64,000 bases of DNA from Paragonimus skrjabini miyazakii (lineage: Eukaryota; Platyhelminthes; Trematoda; Plagiorchiida; Troglotrematidae). Position 1 is the first letter of the stretch. Every line of letters starts with the position of its first letter. A program made the translations under genes and the position numbers. Below the pieces are notes generated by a model. That model was not told where the DNA came from. It did no database searches and saw only the letters and a program-made list of their open reading frames with translations. Shown piece by piece: positions 58,201-64,000 of this stretch. The stretch covers positions 16,776 to 80,775 of the forward strand of contig JTDE01022266.1 of NCBI GenBank assembly GCA_014338405.1, in the 5' to 3' direction.

Positions 58201-58318
58201 ACCTACATTCGTTGTGATGGACACATTGCAGCAGTCTAGTTTGCCACCAGATGAATGTTGAATTTCTGAGTGTAAGCTATCCAACAGACAGACAAGAAAC
58301 TCCAAAGCATCTTGCTGT
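26717..58318 (-). CDS. Ubiquitin-specific protease (peptidase C19), partial, about ten exons
   Basis: USPs are cysteine proteases that remove ubiquitin from proteins. Exons in transcript order are 58318-57926, an unresolved middle part, 51926-51806, 50562-50459, 49947-49798, 45824-45567, 42577-42499, 39702-39607, 38013-37836 and 26807-26717. From 51926 onward the phases chain exactly (1, 0, 0, 0, 1, 1, 2, 0), giving 359 codons. Landmarks in order are QQDALEFLVCLLDSLHSE, TFMGQLQTYRKCLKC, WCDHCKEK, ILRFHSGERRQKN, YRLYAVVYHDG with GHYTA, FEFDDE and AYILFYERES. The His and Asp of the catalytic triad and both CxxC pairs of the zinc finger are present; the Cys-box exon is not seen and may lie beyond 58.3 kb. 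The QQDALEF block followed by a long insert recalls USP31/USP43, but the subfamily is not certain. Introns total about 30 kb. Confidence 0.85.
27127..27130. other. Target-site duplication of gypsy element 2 (left copy)
   Basis: ATAT abuts the left TG edge of the LTR, and the same four bases follow the right CA edge at 35320-35323. Four bases fit gypsy integrases, though ATAT in AT-rich DNA has some chance of coincidence. Confidence 0.6.
27131..27662 (-). repeat. 3' LTR of gypsy element 2
   Basis: About 532 bp, this aligns with 34808-35319 throughout, for example in CTGTCAGGCAGGAGGTGCGA at the start, CTGCAGGAATATCTCCACTC-like central sequence, and AATAAAGTACAATC-type sequence near the end. 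It has a short extra stretch near 27260-27285 relative to the other copy. Confidence 0.9.
27376..27997 (-). pseudogene. Gypsy element 2 integrase C-terminal domain (beyond the LINE)
   Basis: The frame resumes at the left side of the LINE with LPQERQHLEHRAFERTTERQ, then FRIGDHVKVRDYSRRE and KFRRRWNGPFAI. This is the chromatin- and DNA-binding C-terminal domain of integrase (the GPF/Y-like block WNGPFAI). It continues the core domain at 31750-32132. The open frame runs on into the LTR. Confidence 0.85.
28290..28990 (-). pseudogene. LINE copy C C-terminal region after the RT
   Basis: The minus strand holds the same post-RT block as copy B: the YGSETW-like stretch, a LRWLGHVLR-like block, the RGR-W-R segment and the terminal WSPRDS-RWLE segment. 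No single frame spans it; stops and indels are frequent. Confidence 0.75.
29050..29748 (-). pseudogene. LINE copy C reverse transcriptase
   Basis: Ordered RT motifs are SVIVPIFKKG-like at 29640, CENHRGISLTAVISRILASI, then in another frame YRRRTVAVFLDYKGAFDSVD, VYGQLSDSFSTESGVRRGCP and DLDFADNIVLVF near 29095. The palm motif reads FADN, with Asn in place of the second catalytic Asp, as in copy B. Frame changes occur near 29430-29530 and 29330. Confidence 0.85.
30181..31200 (-). pseudogene. LINE copy C endonuclease and linker
   Basis: Reading left from 31200, the family-1 endonuclease is recognisable: VRTLKQ-like start, ISETRIQD-like block, then RKTFRNLFIISAYAPTDYS, VLAGDMNAQVGRLVEAESRL, RLLQLCAEHKLILASTSFRH and, in another frame, SDHALVCSRFVLTF. 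GDMNAQ and SDH are the expected catalytic motifs. Stops near 31150, 30921 and 30538 break it. Confidence 0.8.
31733..32400 (-). pseudogene. Gypsy element 2 integrase, zinc-binding and core domains
   Basis: Visible blocks are the HHCC part (IRLAHTDVHMGRERVYDLLR, then RACPNCQQNW), the first Asp in WGIDIFGPLPTS, the second in VITDQDPCFEGRQF and the Glu in NGLTERFNRTMKE. There is a frame break near 32140. The sequence continues DMLFGYRTTKL until the LINE interrupts it at 31713-31733. Confidence 0.85.
32768..34362 (-). pseudogene. Gypsy element 2 protease, reverse transcriptase and RNase H
   Basis: A protease frame (34362-33730) carries AIVDRGAGASVTGR where DTG is expected, and VMGADLLRRL. It overlaps a 360-codon open frame (33850-32768) with RT blocks TYRFCFDFRELNRVT, SLIDLRSGYCQLPM, FLRMPFGLCNAPATF and VTVYGDDIVVF (catalytic YGDD). 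RNase H follows with SVDASDIGIGTVLSQ and STTEKECLAIVWALEKW. A frameshift near 33745 separates protease and RT. The protease lost its catalytic Thr (DRG), but the RT palm is unmutated. Confidence 0.85.
34370..34803 (-). pseudogene. Gypsy element 2 Gag remnant
   Basis: A Gag-like frame starts within ten bases of the LTR (MVLPWPSQFADGGVEQWLSE). It continues through LTGRAKAVYALSKQTKD and ALIQEFTKEQDRQRAM with several stops (near 34700, 34530 and 34490). No zinc knuckle is visible before the protease, so gag is shortened. There is no space for a leader or primer-binding site. Confidence 0.65.
34808..35319 (-). repeat. 5' LTR of gypsy element 2
   Basis: About 512 bp, matching 27131-27662. In element orientation it begins TGTGATAGACTGTCAGGCAG. 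The inner edge (GCTACC instead of GCTACA) abuts the gag remnant directly. Confidence 0.85.
35324..37307. other. Intron of the protease gene, no gene seen
   Basis: This is AT-rich intronic DNA to the right of gypsy element 2. A short (ATT)n run lies near 35928. On the minus strand AATAAA occurs at 37230-37235, downstream of the alternative terminal exon discussed in the findings. Confidence 0.45.
37836..38013 (-). CDS. Protease exon: catalytic histidine box
   Basis: After TTAACTTCACAG the first two bases complete Glu. The exon encodes YEKRHPLPLDDHSLIYRLYA, VVYHDGALSFGHYTAACHVT and EPQWFEFDDE. GHYTA holds the catalytic His, and FDD holds the Asp that orients it. The donor GACGAATG before GTGGGT leaves two bases. 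This is the strongest single proof of a USP. Confidence 0.9.
38373..38438. repeat. (AAT)n microsatellite
   Basis: About 22 units of AAT run without interruption, in a protease-gene intron. Confidence 0.95.
39607..39702 (-). CDS. Protease exon: HxxRF block
   Basis: The acceptor CTGTCTGCTTGCTAG is followed by AT, which joins C from 42499 to make His. The exon encodes HILRFHSGERRQKN and CVHVDFDMTLDMSKYTTS, matching the USP HLKRF block and the FP-x-x-LD strand. The donor CGTCCG before GTAAGT leaves G, which joins AA at 38013. Phase is exact on both sides. Confidence 0.85.
40265..40344 (-). repeat. tRNA-like head of a SINE
   Basis: On the minus strand 80 bases fold as a tRNA-like cloverleaf. A perfect 7-bp acceptor stem (GGCTTCG with CGAAGCC), an A box TAGCTCAGCTGG with a D stem, and a B box GGTTCGAATTC with a weak T stem are present. 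The anticodon arm is irregular, so this is more likely a SINE head or pseudo-tRNA than a working tRNA gene. Related sequence continues toward about 40210. Confidence 0.65.
40501..40547. repeat. (AT)n microsatellite with palindromic ends
   Basis: About 23 AT units are flanked by TATAAGT on the left and ACTTATAAGT on the right, so the whole block can form a long hairpin. Confidence 0.95.
40563..40625 (+). repeat. Partial SINE with pol III B box
   Basis: The + strand has CAGTCGCGGGTTCGAATCCA followed by GCCGAAGTTC. This matches the T-arm half of the tRNA-like unit at 40265-40344 but in the opposite direction. The A-box half is missing, replaced by the AT repeat. Confidence 0.55.
42499..42577 (-). 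CDS. Protease exon: second CxxC of the zinc finger
   Basis: After TTTTTTTGTCGCTTATTTCAG the exon encodes WCDHCKEKTVCLIQNTISRL and PDVLVI in phase 0. One base (C) remains before GTATCC. CDHC is the second zinc-binding pair of the USP fingers, and LPDVLVI is the strand before the HxxRF block. Confidence 0.85.
44340..44668 (-). mobile_element. LINE family 1, copy E: inverted 5' leader
   Basis: This stretch matches the family-1 5' leader in minus orientation, including the blocks around CGCCTAGACCTGGACAAGAG, CAACCAAAGG and GTCATCGAGATG. It is directly followed by the family's 3' end in + orientation, so the two belong to one insertion with an inverted 5' part. Confidence 0.75.
44690..44995 (+). 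mobile_element. LINE family 1, copy E: 3' end
   Basis: This matches the 3' terminal region of copy B: GTTTGGCTGAGTT, TCGCAAGGTGTAGACGCC, ATATAGACGTAGCTGC and the terminal AGTTAAGCATCAGTGAGAAC followed by a GA/T-rich ATAATAAGAT tail. All the coding region between leader and tail is gone. Confidence 0.75.
45567..45824 (-). CDS. Protease exon: insert and LSQCL block
   Basis: After TTCGTTTTGTTGCAG the exon is phase 0 at both ends (86 codons), with donor GACCG before GTGAGT. The first two-thirds are a Ser/Pro-rich insert. The end, VRRVTLSQCLQACMATEVLD, is the conserved helix that precedes the second CxxC pair in USPs, and it joins WCDHC in the next exon. Confidence 0.8.
46330..48000 (+). mobile_element. 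Decayed CR1-like LINE
   Basis: Pieces of a CR1-type ORF2 are visible in order on the + strand. First comes the endonuclease C-terminus (LLGLVITNESQCVDQV, then DHIDHS near 46545-46640). Next is the pre-RT linker (FKYLRDFGKSRTSVVQLHKS, 47040-47110). RT follows (QQGLMLSGRCAMNALHFTDS, 47530) and a YADDVK motif near 47865. Stops and frameshifts are dense. It lies in a protease-gene intron, antisense to the gene. Confidence 0.7.
48001..49207. other. Intron, no gene seen
   Basis: A-rich intronic DNA with no recognisable exon or repeat. Confidence 0.45.
49209..49237. repeat. (TA)n microsatellite running into the gap
   Basis: About 14 TA units run directly into the N gap, which probably reflects failure to assemble through the repeat. 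Confidence 0.9.
49238..49337. other. 100-N assembly gap
   Basis: A second placeholder gap of unknown true size lies in a protease-gene intron after the TA repeat. Confidence 0.95.
49798..49947 (-). CDS. Protease exon: linker, function not recognised
   Basis: This 150-nt exon is phase 0 at both ends, between CATATTTTGCAG and TCACAATAT/GTAAGT. It encodes STFADPKHQTVVNSSVRYGG, then PNAVKQSHPPVRDRPKLLYD. It lies between the exons at 50459 and 45824 and both joins are phase 0. The residues do not match a conserved USP block, so it is probably part of a family-variable insert. Other exons could lie between. Confidence 0.65.
50459..50562 (-). CDS. Protease exon: first CxxC of the zinc finger
   Basis: After TCTTTTTTTTATTAG two bases complete His with the C left at 51806. 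The exon encodes TFMGQLQTYRKCLKC, then VWNLSVPIPD. This matches the F-x-G-Q-L...C-x-x-C...L-S-(L/V)-P-I-P signature of USP fingers. The donor is ACCGGAT before GTGAGT, phase 0. Confidence 0.85.
51806..51926 (-). CDS. Probable protease exon before the zinc finger
   Basis: After GTGTTATTTCAG the phase-0 exon encodes NWFICCNDCTSTVIIECAFM and ends FDTNVVQL plus one base before GTGAGA. With the next exon it gives VVQLHTFMGQLQ, which resembles the FVQ-x-x-F/H stretch before the finger in USPs. The upstream join is not settled. Confidence 0.55.
53230..54848 (-). mobile_element. LINE family 1, copy D: 3' part with RT deletion
   Basis: In minus orientation: the end of the endonuclease (YIAVSYRWKG, LDSNHVLVHCRF), the linker (KYQINFERRLSGS, RRNIRRKLKRNL), RT (CENHREINLTIVITMVLASI, FHSGRGCIDHTFTLRQIL, YRRRTVAVFLDFKGAFDSVD, GSGIRKGCPLAPF). 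At FVMDDIM the copy jumps to the C-terminal GLGLFAIHRVDGW-like end, so the palm motif with the catalytic Asp pair is deleted. The endonuclease SDH motif reads SNH. It sits in a protease-gene intron. Confidence 0.8.
54849..55110 (+). mobile_element. LINE family 1, copy D: inverted 5' leader
   Basis: The + strand matches the start of the family leader seen at 6200-6440 (GTGACGGCTTGCGCATATCA, AGGCAGGCCAGTAGGTAGAG, CTTTTCCGGAAAAAC). It points the opposite way to the rest of copy D, joined head to head at about 54848. Confidence 0.75.
55896..56147 (-). CDS. Candidate coding exon(s), phase unresolved
   Basis: The minus strand is open for 84 codons from an acceptor (AACAGTTACCTCAG) to a strong donor (ACGTTAAAG/GTGAGT), phase 0 at both ends. 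It encodes RPAEFFRLESSVSMYQTSVA and GTDVLIVHAYPTFSTNLSTF. Inside are further usable splice sites (GTAACT at 56078, TTTGTTTTCAG at 56044, GTATGT at 56110). It lies between the protease exons at 57926 and 51926 and could belong to that gene. However, the donor at 57926 leaves two bases, which does not fit phase 0. No family is recognised. Confidence 0.35.
57926..58318 (-). CDS. Protease exon: QQDALEFL block and insert
   Basis: After CGTCCTTCTCAACCGCAG the exon starts with the last base of a codon, then QQDALEFLVCLLDSLHSEIQ. This is the conserved USP block just after the Cys box. A long basic insert follows (SLGKKSGRGFSGWLRSRKKQ), then YTSMLMDISLRECQKSALTD. The donor CCATAAG before GTAAGC leaves two bases; an alternative donor GAACCG/GTAGAT is phase 0. 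An acceptor further up (TTTTGTTTCAG, 58352) is also possible. Confidence 0.8.
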
Positions 58319-58439
58319 CTGCGGTTGAGAAGGACGGAAAAACAAGGAATCTGAAACAAAACTGACGACACATAGGTAAACATCTGTGAGTCGACTTGCA
58401 ATACTGTGACCATGCACCATCAGTGTAGACAGTAATCAA

Positions 58440-61400
58440 ACGGGAACCACAAAGAGAGACTAAATTAGGGCAGTCGGAGACAACAGACAGTTAATTTTTC
58501 GCCACGATCGAAAGTGATCCTAAATGGTGACCAGCGGGGTCGCGCAGTCCCTTAATATTATAGAAAAAAGTACAATAGAGATTTCAATAATTCGTTTATA
58601 TGTCAAACCATTCAACCGTTGGATGTAGCAGGCGTTTTACGGGCCTGGAAACAAACAGCTTACACTGCTTAAAGTGTACATACTAGTATTTATGTTGTCC
58701 ATCATGAAATAAGATTCCGCGCCATGTGGTTGCACGGATGAACTCTGCGCTCAAATGCAAAGTCAAACAAAGTGAGTGCTATTCATAGGCGGTCTACCGC
58801 AATGAGTTAATTGTGATCAATCAACAAAGACAAAGAAAAATACAAGAAATGTTGAATACGGCGATCACACATGCGATGAGCGAAGTTCATCAAGTAGTAT
58901 AAAACAAGGCCTATGGAACCGGTAATTATAAGGAGAGCAATCTTAAGATCAACTTAGTGGTTATGGCTCACCAGATGTGAAGCTATCGCACTAAAGATTG
59001 TTCTATCAATTTCAGTGCCAAGACGGATGATGCTTCTTTACCAGTTCAACAAACACACAGTCGTACGATCTATACGCTCCGCTACACACCGGCATGAAAC
59101 TGAGTACACAAGCACCGAATGTTTGTGGACAAGTGTTTTGACTTTCAAAATCAGGCTGATCATTATCTCAGTAGTGAACGCGTTCATAACGTGGCTGCAC
59201 TGACTGACCGATTCAGCTGTTAATTAACCCTTGGATGAAAACCGTGACAACAACAGTTTCTCATCGGCAGAAAGAGTGGACTGAAAGTACACCAGAGTAA
59301 CCTTCAAGTGTTTTATCAACAAAATTAAAAAGGTTGTAGAAAAGCGTGAGTTAAGTGAGTATTTTGTTGATGATGAGCAACGCAAAACAGAAGAGACATG
59401 GTGGACAAAACTTGTAACTCAGGTTGTAGTTCTGGGTTAGCAGTCACATTTACCGATCGAAATGGGAACTGGCTAAATTCCTGAAAAACCCTTCGAACGT
59501 GCTGGTTGTCAAAAATATGTCAAGAGTAGCAAACTGTCTTCATTCGTTGTAGTCGTTTATAAGTGAAACTGAGCTATGTGCACTACGGTTACGGTGTTCG
59601 ACGTTAACAAGCAATCGTCACGGTTCTCATTGGAAGGGTTGAGAAGAACATAAGGTTACGAGCAAGTTTTAATACTCAACGTTTCAGTCATTCCGAGTGA
59701 CCTGCCTTAGAAGCGTTGTTTGGAGTACTGTCATGGTACTTCCGAATTCCTTTGAAATCTATCAAACACTGTCCTTTCAGTTCCCAGCATTCACACTATT
59801 TGTCAGACAAGTTCAATGATAACCTACCTCAATCTGAAATGTTTCCCTCAAACGAACTAAGCTTCAGCAATATTAGACAACCTTCCAACTTGAGAAACTA
59901 ATGAAGTAAAACCTCCAGATGAAGGCCTTTTCACTGAACATACAATGAAGTCATCACGTTAAAATTATGATCGGCTAGCAAAGTTGAAAACTCGTTGGAA
60001 GACAGAAGGAACACACCTAACAGTGTGCACATGTATACTTAAATCGGTCAACCTTCTTACGTCTCGAACTTTCCATTAGCATCAAACATCACGTTTAATC
60101 TGCTCGGATACGTCCATACACTGTTAACATGCAAAAAGTGATTTAAAAATAAAACTTATGAAAACGCCCCCAGTCTTAAAAAGTACATCTAATTCAACGG
60201 ATGACCTAGTATGAATCCTAGTAAGGGTAACATTGAAGGTACACTGCCTGAGCTTTCGCATGTGGTTATTCAAACGTTCACCTGCATCATCTGATTCCAA
60301 GAGAAGTCGAATATATGTATATGCAAAAGCATCATGGGATGTTATTGCTTTGAGAAGCGGATCTGTCTGATTGTTAATCAACGGCAGATCATGGAACAAT
60401 TCTCGCTTGATTCCAAGGCACAATAATGCGTGCTAGCCAAATTAGAAGTTCCCTTCTTTCCGCACTAACAACGAATGTCACGACTCACACGCTGACAAGC
60501 ACTGTGCCGTATGTTTGGTGTACAACGTGATGTAATAACAGCCCCATTTGAAATTACCTATCAGTCATACCCTTCAGTCCAGCCAACGCCGCAGACATGA
60601 AACGTGGGGTTTCGCATCCATAGTGACTAAAAATCATAGCCTAATCCTTCTCAAAAACGATGGAACAGTTTTACTAAAAGAAGCCGATCAAGTTTATTAT
60701 TTGACAGGGCTTCATATTTCATTCAACGCTGCATATTTCGCGTTGTGGAGGGCGGTCTAAATGACTGAGTAGTGCTTCGTGAGCGATAAGTGCAGTGATT
60801 CGCTATGAAGAAGTGCAAAGTATTAAAGCCCAAAGGGGTTTACAGATCGTGTTACCAAGTCAGACAACTTGTGTCCGTCGTCCATTTGTCGCATCCTTCA
60901 GTTACCTAAAGTAATATCTATCGACCGGACTTCGGGTTTCAGTTCACAATGAATATATACCACCACTGGCTGCACAAAAACAGGACATGAATGCCGTTGT
61001 TCTCATCCTATCTAATTATCTTCATGCTAAGGATAACACTACGTAGTGCGCATCCACGTTCGGACGTGACATCTGTCCTAATACCGTAGCAATTATGCAG
61101 TTTACACGGTTGGACAGCATGGCAGTCTGATGCCCCAAAGTTCAAACGTAGTCTCGATTCATTTGTGCCGTCCTGACTAGAGCGTACAGTCCACAGTGAA
61201 TATAATCACCGATTTGCAAGGTAGCTGTGATCGATTTTGCACTTTATCAAATTGCCATTAAATCTCGTTATCAAGCTTAGCCTGCTGCTGACCTGATTAG
61301 AGGGGAGTTGAGGCAGACACAACACAATGCTTTCTTTCGACGTCCACTCGTCTGTGACTCCTGTCACGGCGCACATGCTACTGCTTCCTCTGTTACACAC

Positions 61401-62619
61401 TCAGCAAAGAAATCTGGCTAACCGGTATATTACCTGTATCATGCAAACATTTTGTGCTAAACTGTGCACAACCAATTATCACAACCGAAGCTGTACAAAG
61501 CACACGAATAATGCGAACTATCACCGGTGAGTTTCAACTTGTAAATATCCTCAGTGGTCTTACTGAGCTGTTTAACGTATTCCTTTTTAAATAAGCTGCA
61601 TATACAACAAGTATATAATCCAGTGATAGCTCCCTTTCACTTTTAGTCAATTGGTCTATTTCTCATCCCTTAATCCCCAATAATTTCGCTCTAATGTTCC
61701 GTAACTAGCCAATGGACTGCAGCCCACACTCCATTGATTATTAAATTAACTTCAGATCTTCCTCTGTCACACGTCTTAACGTCACTTCGCTTCATAACCT
61801 TACCAAATTAACTAGTGTGGAAATCGTCGTTAATGAAGTGGGAAAAACGTCCCATTATGCATTCAGCCACAGGACATAACTATATTTTACCTCACCAGTA
61901 ATCGTCCTACTAGCGCATTCGCTATTCCACCACGATTGTATCATTCTACTACCGGTTGGTTTGTATTTCCTGAATAAGATATTGCACTCACGGTAAGAAC
62001 ACTCGAAATCACTTTCAAACGAAGTAGTACCTCCCGTGTAAACCTGCGTTATTGTTGACCCAGTATACTGGTAAACGGACGAACCAGATAAACACGGCCG
62101 GTGCGTCCCTAGCATATGGACTGAAGAAAAGCCTTCCATGTCAAGGCTAAATGAAAAATACGCAGGGTTCCCCCAACGGATAAACAGTTACAGATGATAA
62201 GTAGTAGAATTGCTAGGGAGTGGTGGATCCACGGTTGTCGTTCTAGTTCCCTATAAAGTGTTATATCGGCACTTTAACTGTACTACGACACGAGACATGT
62301 TGCACCACTAGGAGAGGAGGTCAGCTGTCTCAATGGGACTGCATGGGCTCCCAGATAACGTGCTGTTCGTCTAACGTGCTATCCGTATAGTGCTAAGATA
62401 TACGTTTTCTCGCGAAAATTCCCATTGAATCATAGAAGAGTAGACGTGACGAACAATTGTTTTCGATAATTCATTATATAGATTCAGCAAAATCAAAAAC
62501 AGTGTGTAAACAAGACAGAGGTTTAGTAGAATATCATTGGATCAAGCAGAACGTTACAAAATATCCAGGCCTCCATAGGTCAGTCATTTAGAGAGCAAAT
62601 CACCAGTGTTAACGATGGG
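58440..62619. other. No supportable gene
   Basis: The Cys-box exon of the protease should lie to the right of 58318 on the minus strand, but no GNTCYMN-like coding stretch was found here. Open frames at 60124-60423 and 61855-62139 (minus) look partly coding but match nothing I recognise and lack good paired splice sites. Confidence 0.4.
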
Positions 62620-62641
62620 TGGTTTGGAGTTCCACCCACCG

Positions 62642-63083
62642 TTATGTCACAAAGTTATCGGTTGCAGTTTGGGTGGGCATACTGACTGATCGTGTGATCT
62701 TTGGCCACGGCAACTGCAGGGCTTGCACGAATTTTTTGTGTGAACACAAAATCGGATTGCGTAATCGAATGGCGATCGATTCAGCAGTAGCCAACATTCG
62801 TTGTCTGACCAGTTTTGGGTGGTTTATCGGGACTTTGTAGACAACACGGAACGCCTGAGTGGGGTCAACCCGGTGATCCGTATCTTCCAGATGTGCGACG
62901 AATGCACTGTTGATGGATTTGGTTGAACCTGTTCCGAGCCACGCTGGATAGTGTTCTTTGATCCGTTTTGACAAACGCCTCGTCGTGCGACCTACATATT
63001 CTGCTGTACAACAGCAGGAAAATGAGTATACAACCATGGAATGGTCGAGGACAGGAAGTTTGTCTTTCAAGCTCAGTCAGCAA
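62642..63083 (-). pseudogene. Penelope-like element GIY-YIG endonuclease
   Basis: The frame starting KDKLPVLDHSMVVYSFSCCC continues AEYVGRTTRRLSKRIKEH, the VY...YVG form of the GIY-YIG core with its Arg. Then come HLEDTDHRVD and AESIAIRLRNPILCSHKKF, with the catalytic Glu of the AES helix. The CCC cluster corresponds to the Cys-rich linker of these elements. The domain itself is open over about 140 codons; frame breaks separate it from the RT. Confidence 0.85.
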
Positions 63084-63435
63084 GGGGGATGTGGTGAACC
63101 AACTGCGCAGCGTTGCCGCCGGAAATGTGCGTCTAAGAGTCTGATAAAGTCGACGGTTTAGTGTCTCTGTTGCAATATCATTCTAGAAAGGGAGACGGAT
63201 GAAAATAGCCTTCTTTTCTACCGTGGTAATCTGACTCCGTGGCTTAGACGCGATCATATTCCAGGTCATGAAACGATCCGGGTAGCCATTTTCTCGCGAC
63301 ACGTTGGCGGTCTATTGTGTCTGTCGAGCAAATTTTCATTACTCTACTAGTCAGGCAGCGAACGAGATTTCGTTTTTGTTTTAAGGGCACGAAACTATTG
63401 AAATTTGTATATTGCCCAGTCCAATTCGCTCTACG

Positions 63436-63921
63436 TCAAACGGAGTGTTGTAAACTACCATCTGGGCGCCTATTCAGATTCAAATCTGGAAAATGAAACG
63501 AGTTTTCTGATTCCGTTTCAGAAGTAAACGTGATGGCAGGGTGCGCCTGGTTGAATGAGTGGACGACACCTAGTAGGTCATGCTCGGACTTCAGTAGAAC
63601 GAAGATATCGTCTACGTATCGTCGGTAGGAGCACAAATTGCTAATGGACTGGCTCAGTTGTTGACGTTCAAGTTTGCCCATGAAAATATCGGCTAGAAAT
63701 GGGCCCAATGGGGACCCCATTACTACCCCATCAGTCTGACGATAGAGTTCGTTGTTAAATTTAAACTGAACGTTGTGAGTAAATCGTAGAAACAGTTCTA
63801 TTAACATGGGTGTCGGTATGCTGAACTGAGAGTTCGATTGGTCGATATGTTCACAAATGAAATTGACAGTCACAAGCAAAGGGACATTTGTAAATAGCGA
63901 GCAGACGTCTAGCGAACACAT
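63436..63921 (-). pseudogene. Penelope-like element reverse transcriptase, partial
   Basis: Blocks SLDVCSLFTNVPLLVTVNFI, DGVVMGSPLGPFLADIFMGK and YRRYVDDIFVLLKSEHD are the RT motifs of Penelope elements, with catalytic YVDD intact near 63610. A TGA at 63436 interrupts after SLQHSV. The thumb continues in another frame as NWTGQYTNFNSFVPLK, reaching the endonuclease. Confidence 0.9.
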
Positions 63922-64000
63922 GTACTGACAATGCGCATTAAAATTCTCTACGTCATTAACAAAATCGAACGTGTGTCGTAGGCTGTGTGGACATAGTTTC

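Larger units (their letters stand above)
62620..64000 (-). mobile_element. Penelope-like element, continuing past the right edge
   Basis: A reverse transcriptase is followed, downstream on the minus strand, by a GIY-YIG endonuclease, the order that defines endonuclease-bearing Penelope-like elements. The RT N-terminus lies beyond 64000. No terminal repeats are visible in the window. Confidence 0.9.

Overview
The window is eukaryotic nuclear DNA. It has spliced genes with GT-AG introns, long non-coding stretches, microsatellites, two 100-N scaffold gaps, and a repeat content of APE-type LINEs, CR1-like LINEs, Ty3/gypsy LTR elements and a Penelope-like element. That mix, and the LINE protein motifs, point to a parasitic flatworm, most likely a digenean trematode. 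The species call is an inference.

Two host genes could be assembled by hand from splice sites and reading-frame phase. The first, on the + strand (1489-16856), is the C-terminal 654 codons of the beta subunit of the AP-3 adaptor complex. It has seven exons whose phases chain without a break and a poly(A) signal at 17115. Its 5' exons lie left of the window. The second, on the - strand (about 58318 down to 26717), is a ubiquitin-specific protease (peptidase C19). Nine exons carry the QQDALEFL block, both CxxC pairs of the zinc finger, the GHYTA histidine box, FDDE and the terminal AYILFYER strand. Its catalytic-Cys exon was not found. Between the two genes lies a possible small two-exon - strand gene (17853-18549) for a single-pass membrane protein. 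It could instead be the 3' end of the protease gene.

Mobile DNA fills the large introns. AP-3 beta intron 5 holds an internally deleted LINE (6175-7620) and a 5'-truncated copy of the same family (7925-9495). Intron 6 holds a gypsy element with matched 310-bp LTRs, PBS and polypurine tract (11882-14614), whose RT region is missing or hidden in an assembly gap. The 11-kb last intron of the protease gene holds a second gypsy element (27131-35319, ATAT target duplication). Its integrase gene is split by a near full-length LINE (27998-31713), all on the - strand. Other pieces are two LINE copies with inverted 5' ends (44340-44995 and 53230-55110), two decayed CR1-like fragments (22665-23500 and 46330-48000), a tRNA-like SINE head (40265-40344), and a Penelope-like element with a GIY-YIG domain running off the right edge (62620-64000).

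No autonomous intact element was seen; every retroelement ORF carries stops, frameshifts, truncations or altered catalytic residues. No rRNA gene, CRISPR array or operon structure is present. The rest of the window (about 35.3-37.3 kb, 18.6-22.6 kb, 23.5-26.7 kb and 58.4-62.6 kb) shows no supportable gene.
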